64,000 nucleotides of DNA, from positions 13,573,249 to 13,637,248 of the forward strand of contig CM045735.1 of NCBI GenBank assembly GCA_024760905.1, read 5' to 3'. Position numbers and translations under genes: made by a program. This document shows positions 1-11,203 of the stretch, piece after piece. Positions within the stretch are counted from its first letter, which is position 1. Each line of letters begins with the position of its first letter. The notes below the pieces were generated by a model. The model did no database searches. It saw only the letters and a list, made by a program, of their open reading frames with translations, and was not told the origin of the DNA. The stretch is from Plotosus lineatus. Taxonomy: Eukaryota; Chordata; Actinopteri; Siluriformes; Plotosidae.

Positions 1-1057
1 ATTGCATTACAATAACCACCATCATATTTTGCATGCACTATAGCTTAGGCAATTACTCGTAATATATAATGACTGAATTGCAATGACAGTACACTCCCAC
101 TCCCAGTGGCAGACATCTGAAGTCTAAGCTCTCCTTGTGCAAATCACATGACTGAGAGAGTGCTCACGAGTGCCTGCACCATGCTTTGCGGTGTGAACTC
201 GCTCCCGTACCCCTTTCTGAGATTCAGCAGGAAATCCCTTTCATGGGTTCGCCTCCCTGCCACCAGTTTCGAGACGGACCGGAGGGACAGGGATTGTCTC
301 CATTTAAGGGATTATTGTTCCAGACACTTTTTTAGTGCTCTGCCTCATTCGAAACTGGGTTGTCATGGCAGCCACGGCTTAGCATACATTCGATATTAGC
401 ACAACATTACAGAGGTAAAATAAAAGGGTGCTTTCTTTTCATCGTGTGAACAAGCCAGCTTCAGAATTTCCTCAGGAATCCTCAATATGCCTCCTGCGTG
501 CTTGGGAAAGGGCAATGTAACAGTTTTCCGGCCTGTAGTAGTGCACAGTGCTGTGACCCAAAGCAATGCCAGGAGGCCTCTTTAAAAGCTGGTATCCTGC
601 CAATGCGCTCAGTGTGTATCTTGACGTGCAAGTCTCCAGAGCTTGGCTCTGAATCTGGGCAGCTCTCAAATGATGAGGCACAAGCTCTGAAAATGCAGGA
701 GTTACCGTTGGTTTACGACAAAACTACAGCGCTCACTGTACAGCATACTAATGCGCCCGAGTGCCAGAAGAGCCGACTGTAACTTATGGATTTTAAGACC
801 TCTTTTCTCACACTGTGGTAGATGCTGCATCATATCCAGGAAATGCTTTTGTTTTGGCATTAGTGAAATTGTACTCCAGCTTGTTCATTAATGGAACTTG
901 TGTATGTGGAACGTTTGCTCCTCCCCAATAATTTCTGTAATGAAAAATTACCAGCGCACCTGAAATTACTATATACTGTATAACAATTAAAATAAATAAT
1001 GTGCAGACATGAGGAAAATTACTCACTCGTTTGCATGATCATACCGGGGTCACTGGG
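1..1057. other. Unique sequence, no gene recognised
   Basis: AT-rich non-repetitive DNA. Open frames of up to 94 codons have no recognisable domain, no flanking splice sites and no similarity I can name. Confidence 0.5.
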
Positions 1058-1552
1058 ATCTCATCCGACACTGGGGTACACCCTGAACTGCTCACCATCG
1101 CACTGTCAAAACACGCACAACCATTCACATCCATGTCTGCACCAGGGAGCAATTTGTTCATTATTCGTTTTCTGTAACCACTTAATCCTAATTAGGGTTG
1201 TGGAGAGGCTGGTGCCCATCCCAGCCGACTCTGAGCAAGGGTAGAGTACACCCTGGACAGCTCGCCAGGCCATCGCAGGGCAGAAACACGCTGATGGCTA
1301 TGCAGCCTACTCTTGTTGAAAGTCAGAAATGGTTCTTTTACAGTCTCACATCATAGACAGTGAGAGACATGGCCGGCCTTTGATATCCCAGTTAGCTGCA
1401 CTGTGGGGGTCACTGCCACTAGGAGCAATTTAGAACAGCCAATAAGCCTAATGTGCATGTCTTTGGACTGTTGGAGGAAACCCACGCAAGTATGAGGAGA
1501 ACCTGCAAATTCCACACAGAAATGCCCAAGTCTGGGACTCGAACCCAAGCCC
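1058..1552 (-). mobile_element. SINE A copy, split by a SINE B
   Basis: On the minus strand the tRNA-like head and body (about 1432-1552, with the cagtccaaa[a/g]acatgca-type core) and the 3' half (1058-1155) are separated by a SINE B at 1156-1421. The direct repeat GGAGCAATTT on both sides (1146-1155 and 1422-1431) marks the insertion. Confidence 0.7.
1156..1421 (-). mobile_element. SINE B, 5'-truncated, inside SINE A
   Basis: Reads on the minus strand from the B body (ATGGCCGGCC.TTGATA in plus orientation) to the shared tail (CCTAATTAGG then the CATTC end). The tRNA head is missing, as expected of an incomplete reverse transcript. Flanked by a 10-bp target duplication, GGAGCAATTT. Confidence 0.8.
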
Positions 1553-1634
1553 ATTAATGATATTTTTTAGGGAAAACTTTCTAGAAATAATCTTCTCTTT
1601 TTAGAATAGTTTCAACATTCTACCTCAGGGACTA

Positions 1635-1819
1635 ATCATTCATTCATTTTCTGAGCAGCTTAATCCTAATTAGGGTCGTGGGGAGGCTGGTGCCCATCTC
1701 AGCCGACTCTGGGTGAGGGCCAGAGTACACCCTGGACAGCTAGCCTGGTGGATGCAGGGCAGAAATATGCTATAAGAGACATGGCCGGCCTTTGATAACC
1801 CAGTTAGCTGCACTGGGGC
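1635..1819 (-). mobile_element. SINE B, 5'-truncated, with 12-bp target duplication
   Basis: Tail (cattcattcattttctg, CCTAATTAGG) and body (gagacatggccggcctttg), no head. Exact direct repeats CCTCAGGGACTA at 1623-1634 and 1820-1831. There is a small internal deletion relative to other copies. Confidence 0.8.
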
Positions 1820-1952
1820 CCTCAGGGACTACTCAGCAGTACTTTGCTTCTCTTTTGAGAAATAATCGTGATATATTGTCAATCATATGTATGAGAGCAT
1901 TTTGAGTTATAAGATGTCCATGTGAATTTGATTTATATGCATAACGTTGACG

Positions 1953-2195
1953 TGGTGGCAAGGTCGGGGGTTCTCGCTCAACTGTCACTAAGTGCTGCTA
2001 ATTGGGTTATCGAAGGCCAGCCATGTCTGTTACTGTCCCTGGCGAGAGGAATGTAACAGCGCTATTGCTGTTGTTTTTAACATTGGGTCGTTGACAATGT
2101 GTTTCTGCCCTGTGATGGTCTGGTGAGCTATACAGGGTGTACTCTGCCGTCACTCATGGTCAATCAACTGAGATAGGCGCAGAAAATGAGTAAAT
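1953..2195 (+). mobile_element. SINE B, diverged copy
   Basis: Recognisable body (ctgggttat-like, gccagccatgtct, ccctgtgatggtctgg) and tail (gcagaaaatgagtaaatga) with many substitutions. An old insertion. Confidence 0.6.
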
Positions 2196-2343
2196 GATGA
2201 CTATTTCGATAATACAATATTGCACAAAAACTAAAAAAGCTAGCTACTAGCTGTTGCTATGGTAACTTAAGCGCCCCTATTTTTAATTTGTGCACGATAT
2301 TGTGCCGTAGGATACAGGAAATTTAAAGCACATTTCACTCGCA

Positions 2344-2694
2344 GGGCAGTGGTGGCCTGGTGGTAAATGTGCTAGATCACTGATCCTAAGGTTTTGGGTT
2401 CCCCCCCCCCCCCCCCCCCCCCCAACAAGATGTCACTATCCTCCCAGTGCTGCGAACTGGGTTGTCAAAGGCCGGCCATGTCTCTCACTGTCTATGGGGT
2501 GAGGTTCATTTAAAAGAGCCATTGCTGACTGTTGACAAGAGTAGGCTGCAAAGCTGTCAGCGTGTTTCCGCCCTGCGATGGCCTGGCGAACTGTCCAGGG
2601 TGTACTCTGCTTTCGACCCTAGGCGGCTGTGATGGGCATCAGCCTCCCCACGACCCTAATTAAAATTAAGTGGTTACAGAAAATGAACGAATGA
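2344..2694 (+). mobile_element. SINE B, full length, (GAATG) tail
   Basis: Head GGGCAGTGGTGGCCTGGTGG with an A-box-like TGGCCTGGTGG, but a run of 23 Cs (2401-2423) replaces the B-box region. Body and shared tail (CCACGACCCTAATT, aatgaacgaatgaat) follow. Confidence 0.8.
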
Positions 2695-3880
2695 ATTTCC
2701 CTCACTAGCTAGCAGCGAGTTTAACACTTTGGTTTTCTTAGGAGGTGGATATGGCGGAAGTTGGAGAGACGTGGATCTGTGAAACTACAGAGATAATAAC
2801 CCAAGCACAACTTCGTGAGGCTAGCAGCTTGTAAAAATGCTAAGCCAAGATAAAATCTGCACGACGAAAGTAAAGGTTTAAAAAGTTCACGCACTACCTG
2901 TAATTTTCTTTCATTTTTTTTTTTTTAAGTGTATCATAAAACAATTCATGGGTTTTTGAGCAGCTGATCTTGGATAAATTAGTATATGGGAAAAATACCT
3001 GAAATGCTTCGGTTTCTTCTTCTTAAAAAAATAAAAGACTGAAACAGCCTCAAGGGCTGTTACTTGAAGTGACTGGCTCCTGCAAAGCCTATAATTATGC
3101 AGACAGATTCCCATCGCCTTTTTTGCCACTCTCATTTTTTCTTCTTGCTGCGGGTGGAAAAATGACTCGTCAAACCAGTTGTTTTAGTTTCGCATGGCGT
3201 CAATTCTAGGTGTTTAAATAACTGCAGGTTAAGCGAAGCTGTTAAAACATATATTATTTTCACAAATGCCTAATGGTTATGGCTCGGCGTGAGGTAATTT
3301 AAAAATTGTCGTGCGGTCAGGATTTGTAGACACACTTTGGCTGTGACATCTGGCCGTAACAGCTCCCAGGTGTCCTCAGGTAACCTCAGGATAGACAAAT
3401 TTCAAGAAAGAACCAGTGTGTGTATATGTGTGAAGAAAATAAAAGCCTTGTTGCTGTCTTTTATGCTCAAGTCTTTTCACCATCGCCGAGTTAAAAAAAA
3501 AAATTCCCTGTGTGCAGCCTGGCCCTGGCTCTCAGAGTTTCATTTCATTGCGGTCACCCTACAGTTTGTAGATAGACGCTGACCAGTAGGAGTCCACAAC
3601 TCTGAAGGTCTTGTATCTCCTGTGTGTGTGCTTTGATCAACACGAGCCCTGTGGATGTTTTGGTCACCAGTCTTTCGATGTTTATTACAGAAACGAGCTG
3701 AAAGTTGGGCAGATGGTTTAAATTGGAAGATGGGACGTCACAGGTTTGGTAATGAAAGCGGCGTACAGTAATAGCCCCACTTTTCACAGACGCTGGAGGA
3801 GCACAACACATTGAGATTGCTGCTCAATCAACCATGCTCTGTACTATCAGATTGTGGTTGTTTCAGTGAAATTGCCTTGA

Positions 3881-3939
<59 letters not shown>

Positions 3940-4796
3940 TGTGCATGCCACACAGTGACTACTGAACCAGCTCCAGGTTTCCAATCTTCTGCAGGGACAA
4001 ATTTGGTGCCAGCATTCTGGATTACAAAAGTATGTTAGTTTGAAAAGGTTCTTTAATTTTTACTTCTCAGCTTCCTTTACCAGTCTGTGTTTTATACTCT
4101 CACATTCCAGTCACATTGAAGCCTTAATAAGGCACGTACATGATTTATGAAGCATCGCCCTGACCTTTATCAGATACTCTAGCACAATGCAGTCGTTTAG
4201 GAAGACCATGGAGGACATAAACCCACATTTCTCATATCACCTTATTTTCTGTAACATAGCACATTTCATCATGTACTGCATTTATCACGGTACTTTGGTT
4301 TCACTCCCAGATATGTTTGGTCAATTTTACACTTAACCCAGGGCTTTTTCAGCCATTTTTGTGCCAAGGTACTTATTGGGGTGTTTATTGAAAAAAAAGA
4401 ATCACAAAGCACATCACCAAAACTGTTCAACAATCAAACTTTGGAGTCTATAAACCTCTGTATTAACAATATGGTCTGGCGAACCATACGGTAGGTCATT
4501 GTGATCACAGCCATGACAATCCCTGTATGAACATCATTTCAAACTTCAGGAATCGACGTCCATTCTTCGTGATTGGATGTAGATGTAGAGATTAACAATA
4601 TAAAGTTATTCCGTCAACGTGTCTGAATAAGAATCAAATAAACACAAAGAAAAACTCTTGTTTTCAAGTGAAGCGTATTTTGTTTGGTGAAAAGATATTA
4701 AACAGAGCTATGGTCCCAAGTCAGCTCAAATACCATCTCCAAACACCAAGCACAACGGAGTCAATGTCCCTGCATCTTTTCTGAAGCTAAATCCAA

Positions 4797-4798
<2 letters not shown>
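2695..4798. other. Unique AT-rich stretch with one microsatellite
   Basis: No exon, RNA gene or transposon recognised. It contains a (TG)n run at 3884-3945 and short homopolymers. Confidence 0.5.
3884..3945. repeat. (TG)n microsatellite
   Basis: Nearly uninterrupted TG dinucleotides. Open frames across it give poly Cys-Val and are not genes. Confidence 0.95.

Positions 4799-4881
<83 letters not shown>
4799..4881. repeat. Compound (TA)n-(GA)n microsatellite
   Basis: About 44 bases of TA pass directly into about 38 bases of GA. Confidence 0.95.
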
Positions 4882-4884
<3 letters not shown>

Positions 4885-5608
4885 TTCTGAGTAGATCCTT
4901 CCGTAGGAGAGTGCTCAATACTTTTTGGTAGAGCAAATAACAAAAATAAAAGGACAGGACAAAGACTTTCTATTGAAACTCCATTTATCACTACAGATCT
5001 GTTTCGAGGGGTGGTGAAACCATCCTCTCTCTTCAGGTGATTATAGAAGAATGATTCTGCTAGATGTGCTAGAACTTGCGTATGTTGTAACTTGGATATA
5101 TACAGCTTCCGCTGTAGTGCCTCGCACCGGACACTTTGTTTGAGCTCTTTGATTTCTTTTAACTTTCACTCATACTAGGTCCTTCATCTGGGTCCGAATT
5201 TTGTCTGGGGTCCAGTTCAGTTTGCATTGTTTGTTTTCAAAAACTTCTCCAGAACTGTCACCGTATAGTTTCGCCAACCACAATACAGTCATACCTCACC
5301 TTACAAAATTAATCCATTCTAGAAGTGATTTCGTAACCTGATTTTTTCGTAAGTTGAGTAGCATTTTACATGTAAAAGGCCTGATTCATTCCAAGGCCCC
5401 CAATACTACCCCCTAAACCCTTTAAAAATTATAAAAGTATAACTTTTAAGGCCTCCTTCTGCTTCAATATCATACTGGTGGTAGACATTTCGGCCGTATA
5501 CCCTTGCGATATCACTCAACCGCATGGCATGAACCCACTTCTTCTTTTCACTCGTACTGGGAATCACTTTCACTGGGAATCACACGTACGTGCGAGTGTA
5601 TGCGCGCA

Positions 5609-5610
<2 letters not shown>

Positions 5611-5677
<67 letters not shown>

Positions 5678-5678
5678 G
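5611..5678. repeat. (GT)n microsatellite inside P2 copy 1
   Basis: GT array between gcgcacacgt and tgaccatgtcttctta, at the same internal position as in P2 copies 2 and 4. Confidence 0.95.
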
Positions 5679-5819
5679 TTGACCATGTCTTCTTAGCAGA
5701 GTTATAATCTTACAAATGTTTATGCAAGGTTAAAAGCTTGAGCCAAAAAATGAAGTTGCAATGAGCACACTCGAAAAACTCATGAAACAACAGTAACTTT
5801 TTCCTTTACGTGTGTTAGA

Positions 5820-6085
5820 ACTCCATTACGAACAATGGGTCGAAGGCACACGAAAAGCATCATGGGTATTATTGAGATGCAGCTCCATAATAGCCAATGG
5901 GGGAGCTGCATCTCCGTGACGTACAATGGGTTGAAGGCTCACGAAAAGCATCATGGGTATTATGGAGATGCAGCTCCATAATAGCCAATGGGAGGGAGCT
6001 GCATCTCCATGACAAGCAATGGGTCGAATTGACATGAAAAGCATCATGGGTATTATGGAGATACAGCTTCCTTCTAGCCAATGGG
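5820..6085. repeat. Three tandem ~90-bp hairpin units in P2 copy 1
   Basis: Each unit runs caatgggt[c/t]gaa, catgggtattat[g/t]gagat, gcagctccataatagccaat and, in the first two, gggagctgcatctcc, so GCAGCTCC pairs with GGAGCTGC around the CCAAT-containing loop. This explains the open frames here. Confidence 0.8.
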
Positions 6086-6197
6086 AGGCCAGTGGTGTTG
6101 AGAGATAGCAATGGGAGAACAACTCGCGCATTGTTTGAATTTTTGAGATGGCGTGTTTCGTAACGTGAATTTTTTTCGTATCCAGAGACGGAAGTTT

Positions 6198-7144
6198 TAA
6201 ACATTTAAACATTAAAGCCTGATGAAAAAAAACTCTAGATGAATTGATCAAGCACTGGATCCACATTAAATTTTAACATGACCAACCTTTCTGTGAATGG
6301 AAGCCATCCTGCTCCTATTTCTCAAGGTCTCCACCAAGCTCTCAAGTTGCCTCAAACACTTGGGGGATAATGTCAGGTGACTCCCGGAAGGCAAAAAACC
6401 CCCAAAAAACATCTGCTGCTGTCTAAAGTGTACTGATCCCAGCTGTGTGATTCTGAGGCTTTAATAATACACTATTGATGGCTAATGTAATTGAAATCCA
6501 GGGTTTTGGAATTCTCACAGAATTTAAATAAAGTCCACAGTGAATGACAAACCACGGTAATAAATATATTTTTAACAAAAACACTGACATCATATATTCA
6601 CTACTTGTCAAGACTTTTGTAAATTTCACATAAACAGCATTCTTATTTTGTAGCTCGAGGGATGTTATTTAAAAATACAACGGAAGCGCCACAATGGATA
6701 CATTCCAAGATCTAACACAAATAACTGTATAGTAGCGAACCATATAAAACGTTGTCATGCTTGAGGCACGGAGGCAGTTGCTTTATTTACAAAGGAGAAT
6801 CTAAACAATGAAAAGCGCCACACAACACGAAACTAGAGGCGAAGAACCCAACAAGTATCGATAGGGATATAAAGACAAACATGAAAACAGAAACTGGGGT
6901 TTAAATCAAGCGCGTAATCAGTGTTTAAACGTGTGAAAGCAGGTGTGCGTGGTTTAAAAGTATGAAGGTACAAAGGCTTGTAGGCTGCATGATGTGGTTT
7001 CTGGAAATTTTCACCCACAAACGAATACTGGTAAGCACAGCTTTTTGGTGCGAGTGGGACAGGAGCTTGTTTCTCATGTATGTTTTTAACTTTTGATTTA
7101 AATGTATTTATAAAGTACATCATGCCTACATTGGCAAACCTGTA
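6198..7144. other. Unique stretch, nothing recognised
   Basis: AT-rich DNA between two P2 copies. A 96-codon minus-strand frame (6833-7123) shows no domain and no splice context. Confidence 0.5.
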
Positions 7145-7423
7145 CAGTGTTACCTCACTTTACAAAATTAATCTGTTCCAGAGCCTTTTTCGTAACCTGC
7201 ATTTTTCGTAAATTGAACCGCATTTTACATGTAAAACGTGTGATTCGTTCCAAGGCTCCCAATACTACCCCCTAAACCCTTTTAAAATTATAAAAGCATA
7301 CCTTTGAAGAACTCCTTTTGCTTCAATGTCGTACCGATGGTAGACGGGTTTGGCCATATTCCTTTGCGATATCACTCGAGCCCATTTTTTCTCACTTGCA
7401 CCGGAAATCACACACGTGCGCAC

Positions 7424-7513
<90 letters not shown>

Positions 7514-8021
7514 ACGTGTGTTGACCATGTCTTCTTATCAGATTTAGAATCTTACAAAGGTTTATGGAAGGTTAAAAGCCTGAGTCAAGATATAAAGCAT
7601 AAAACAACAGTAACTCTGTCCTTTACACGAAAAGCATCATGGTGGATTCAGCTCCATAATAGGCAATGGGAGGTAGCTGCATCATCCCTCCTAGCCAATG
7701 GGATCCCTGTCCAAGATGGCGTGAGGTGGACCTGTCCAAAATGGCATTCGAGTGAAGGCGACATGAACGACAGCTCAGTTGTTAGCCAATGGGAGACCAG
7801 CGGGGCGGGATGTTGGAATGTCATTGATGAGAGAGCAGCTCGTGCATTTTTTGAAGGTTTGAATGGCGCGTTTTAATGTTTGAATGGCACGTTTGAATTT
7901 TTAAGATGGCGCTTTCGTAACGTGAACTTGTTTCGTATACAGAGACAAAAATTTTTGGAAAATGTGTTTCGTAACCTGCATTTTTCGTTTGGTGAGACTT
8001 TCGTAAAGTGAGGTACCACTG
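7145..8021. mobile_element. P2 MITE copy 2, complete, 877 bp
   Basis: Flanked by TA on both sides (7143-7144, 8022-8023). Termini CAGTGTTACCTCACTTTACA and, inverted, CAGTGGTACCTCACTTTACG. The minus strand keeps a transposase N-terminal remnant (ISGASEKKWARV, AKPVYHRYDIEAKG) fused to a (CA)n array. Terminal repeats and TA duplication point to the Tc1/mariner-pogo superfamily, Tigger-like. Confidence 0.85.
7420..7512. repeat. (GT)n microsatellite inside P2 copy 2
   Basis: About 45 GT units at the position where P2 copy 3 instead has the MGPKKV start of the transposase remnant. Confidence 0.95.
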
Positions 8022-8218
8022 TATTTAAATTTTGGGCCTTCAAAGATTTTATACCACTTTATATACAGAAGAGATATCTTGAACATGTCCCTTTGGGCAG
8101 CCTTGGGGGGACATGCCAGAATCTGTGCTTTACATGCCTGGGGGCAGTTTAGAAATAGTATTTGTCAAACTCTATATGAAACCAATCAACTACACTGCTG
8201 TCTGCACTTTTTTGCATA

Positions 8219-8290
8219 TACAGGAAGTCGCCAATTTACGACCTGCGCAACTTGCAACTGTTCAACTTTACGACTGCCCATGACTTAAAA
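8219..8290 (+). mobile_element. Possible solo Tigger-like terminus
   Basis: TACAGGAAGTCGCCAATTTACGACC-type sequence with repeated TTACGACTG resembles one end of a TA-inserting Tigger-like element. The rest has been replaced by a TA array. Similarity is by eye only. Confidence 0.3.
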
Positions 8291-8300
8291 AAATACTATA

Positions 8301-8301
8301 C

Positions 8302-8396
<95 letters not shown>
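8301..8396. repeat. (TACA)n then (TA)n microsatellite
   Basis: Four TACA units followed by about 80 bases of TA. Confidence 0.95.
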
Positions 8397-8397
<1 letters not shown>

Positions 8398-8501
8398 CTG
8401 GGTATCAATCATATATTTGAATATTATCAGCCTAGCATAACTGATTGTGGCCTATTTGTGAGAATCAAATGGGCTAAAACATATACATGTATTTATTTAA
8501 T

Positions 8502-8507
<6 letters not shown>

Positions 8508-8547
<40 letters not shown>

Positions 8548-8548
8548 T
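8508..8548. repeat. (GA)n microsatellite
   Basis: GA dinucleotides with one C interruption. Confidence 0.95.
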
Positions 8549-9012
8549 TCAAACATTCAAACAGTTGTATCGTCAGTGCCAATGTAAATGATGTGCCGAG
8601 GTATGTGGATGTTGTCGGCTGAGACATTTGAACTTACCAGTTTTATTTTACTATATAATGAGAGTTTAAATAATTATTTCGAAAGCATGACCAATTTTTC
8701 TGTCTTAACATCCAAACACAAATGACTCTGGCAGTGTCAGGATTCAGAGAATTGTTTTCTGGTTAATTTGAAACATGTAGTCTCTGGTGGATGCCCCCCC
8801 CCCCCCCCTCCCCGGGGCATTAAATTTAGCCCGATGTAGTCATCAGTGTCTCTCTGTCCATTCGTGCATCCCACTGTCTGTAATCATTTTAATTCCGGAC
8901 CAGAACTTGGAAACCGTTTCAAATGTCTTCATTAAACTTGGCAGTTACAGTTACTTGCATGAGGCAGTGCAGCTATACTTTTTCATATATTTGGAATTCT
9001 GCAATTAATATT

Positions 9013-9367
9013 TCATTCATTTTTTCATTCACTAATTTTCTAAGCTGCTTAATTGTAATTCGGGTCACAGGGAGGCTGGTGTCCATCTCAATGGACTCTC
9101 GCCAAAGGAAGGGTACACACTGTACAGCTCGTCAGGCTATCGCAGGCCCAACACCCTGCCACAACCATTCATACCTGGGGTGATTTGAAACAACCAATTA
9201 GTTCACTGTGCAGGCTTTTGGACTGTGGGAGGAAACCGGAGTTTCCAGAGGAGACCCACGCAAGCACGGGGAGAACATGCAAGCGCCACACAGAAACACC
9301 CGAGCAGGCAATCGAACCTAGGCCTTCTTGTTGAGATTACCAGTGTTAACCACTATGCAACCTGCTG
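9013..9367 (-). mobile_element. SINE A, near full length
   Basis: On the minus strand: tRNA-like head (tagtggttaacac region, seen inverted at 9340-9360), core with cagtccaaaagcctgca and gagtctcct-type motifs, and the GAATG tail (cattcattttttcattcac). Confidence 0.8.
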
Positions 9368-9510
9368 CAATTTATAATTCAATTTCTGCGATTCATGTCA
9401 CATGTGAAGGCCAGGGGGATATTCTTGTTACGACCAATTTTAACTACCCATTAAGCATCAGTGTCTTGTCAACAAACTATTGCTTTCAATCCCAAATGAT
9501 GGATTACTAG

Positions 9511-9852
9511 GAGCAGTGGTGGCCTGGTGCTAAAGATGCTGGATCACTGATCCTAAGGTTGGGGGTTCAAGCCCCACTCTCTACGGATTGGCACTGTCCC
9601 GCCAGTGCAGATAACTGGGTTATCAAAAGCCGGCCATGTCTCTCACTGTCTATGGTGTGAGGTTCATGTAAAAGAACCATTGCTGACTTTCGACAAAAGT
9701 AGCTGCATAGCCGTCAGCATGTTTCCGCCCTGCAATGGCTTGGTGAGCTGTCCAGGGTGAACTCTGCTCTCGCCTGGAGTCGGCTGGGATGGGCGTCCTG
9801 TGACCCTAATTAGGATTAAGTGGTTACAGAAAATGAATGAATGACTGAATGA
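9511..9852 (+). mobile_element. SINE B, full length with perfect 12-bp target duplication
   Basis: Head GAGCAGTGGTGGCCTGGTG, B box GGTTCAAGCCC (one change from canonical), body and the (GAATG) tail. Flanked by exact ATGGATTACTAG copies at 9499-9510 and 9853-9864, the signature of LINE-mediated retroposition. Confidence 0.9.
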
Positions 9853-9864
9853 ATGGATTACTAG

Positions 9865-10361
9865 CTTGCTTTTGAAGTTTTATACCAGCTTTAGTACCAC
9901 ATTTATGTTGCCAGTTATGTTCTTGCCCTTATTTCGCCGACGATTAGCTAACTTAAGCTCATTGACAGGAAATTACTGCATGAAATGATAATGTACTGTA
10001 GGGTCAAGTGGGCTAATTATATTTGTTTTTATCTAATGATCTAATTTTCAGCTAGCTACATATAGGCAACCTGATTTAAGAAGTATTACTCACTTCACTT
10101 CACAAGGCCAATACTGATGTAGAGTTAAATGTTTGGTACGTGGTACCTTAGGAAGGTTTTAATAAAAAAAATCCTCTCAGTCCATTGCACACATTTTATC
10201 GTTTATGAAAAATGATACAGCAGAGTTTGGCTAAGAACTTTAAGCAGTTTAAGTAAACACAATTGGCTGCAGTATAATTGACTGAGCTGAGCCAAATACT
10301 TTAATTGATTGATTAATTAATTTATTTGAATTATGGAACGGCTTTTTTACACTTTTAAATA
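9865..10361. other. Unique stretch, nothing recognised
   Basis: AT-rich intron-like DNA, no repeats or coding signal seen. Confidence 0.5.
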
Positions 10362-11201
10362 CAGTGGTGCCTCACCTTACAAAAGACCCAACAAACGAAA
10401 AATGCAAGTTACGAAACGCATTTACCTAAAATTTCCGTTTCTGGATGTGAAAAAAAATCATGTTACGAAACGGGCCGTCTCAAAAATTCAGACAAACTAT
10501 CGCGAGTTGCTCTCCCATTGGCTATCTCCCAACACCCTGCTCCGCTGGCCTCCCATTAGCTAGGAGGGAACTGTATCTCCATAATACCCATGATGCTTTT
10601 CGTGTGCCTTCGACCCATTGTTCATCACAGAGATGCAGCTCCCTCAAATTGGCTATTATGGAGCTGCATCTCCATAATACCCATGATGCTTTTCGTATGC
10701 CTTCGACCCATTGTATGTCATGGAGATGCAGCACCCTCCCATTGGATGTTATGGAGCTGCATCTCCATAATACCAATGATGCTTTTTGTGAGCCTTCAAC
10801 CCATTGTTCGTCACGGAGTTCTAACACGCTTAAAGGACAAAGTTACTGGTGTTTCATGAGTTTTTCAAGTGTGCTCATGGCAACTTTATTTTTCGTCATT
10901 CATCATGGGCCCCAAGAAAGTGATTCCTGGTGCGAGTGAAAAGAAGAAGCGGGCTCGTGGCATGTGGTTGAGTGGTATCGCAAAGGAATATGGCCAAACC
11001 CGTCTACCATTGGTACAATATTGAAGCAGAAGGAGGCCTTAAAAGGTATACTTTTATCATTTTTAAAGGGTTTGGAGGGTAGTATTGGGGGCCTTGGAAT
11101 GAATCACACATTTTATATGTAAAATGCGGCTCAACTTAGAAAAAATCAGGTTACGAAACCACTTCTGGAACCGATTGATTTCGTAAGGTCAGGTATGACT
11201 G
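10362..11201. mobile_element. P2 MITE copy 3, complete, without microsatellite, 840 bp
   Basis: TA on both sides (10360-10361, 11202-11203), opposite orientation to copies 1, 2 and 4. Termini CAGTGGTGCCTCACCTTACA and, inverted, CAGTCATACCTGACCTTACG. Three tandem hairpin units lie at about 10560-10830. A short plus-strand remnant (10905-11024) still starts MGPKKVIPGASEKK and contains GIAKEYGQTR before a stop. Confidence 0.85.
10905..11024 (+). pseudogene. Tigger transposase N-terminal remnant in P2 copy 3
   Basis: 39 codons from MGPKK to a TGA. Tigger/pogo transposases begin with a lysine-rich segment and a CENP-B-type helix-turn-helix that binds the terminal repeats; GIAKEYG matches the second helix region as I know it. 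Everything downstream (HTH remainder, DDE catalytic domain) has been deleted. It is a dead remnant. Confidence 0.6.
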
Positions 11202-11203
11202 TA

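Larger units (their letters stand above)
5286..6197. mobile_element. P2 MITE copy 1, right end missing
   Basis: Starts after TA (5284-5285) with the P2 terminus CAGTCATACCTCACCTTACA and a sub-terminal region rich in TTTCGTAACCTG. It contains a remnant of Tigger transposase N-terminal coding on the minus strand interrupted by (GT)n (about 5611-5678), then three tandem ~90-bp hairpin units (about 5820-6080). The right terminal repeat is lost after GTATCCAGAGACGG. Confidence 0.8.

Noticed and set aside
5826..6266. 146-codon minus-strand frame with repeated SCISIIPMMLF
   Set aside because: The repeated peptide is the translation of P2 hairpin units; the same peptide appears in P2 copy 3 in the other orientation.
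7304..7876. 190-codon open frame, the longest in the window
   Set aside because: It reads through a (GT)n array (poly Cys-Val) and P2 MITE sequence; the open frame is an artefact of the repeat.
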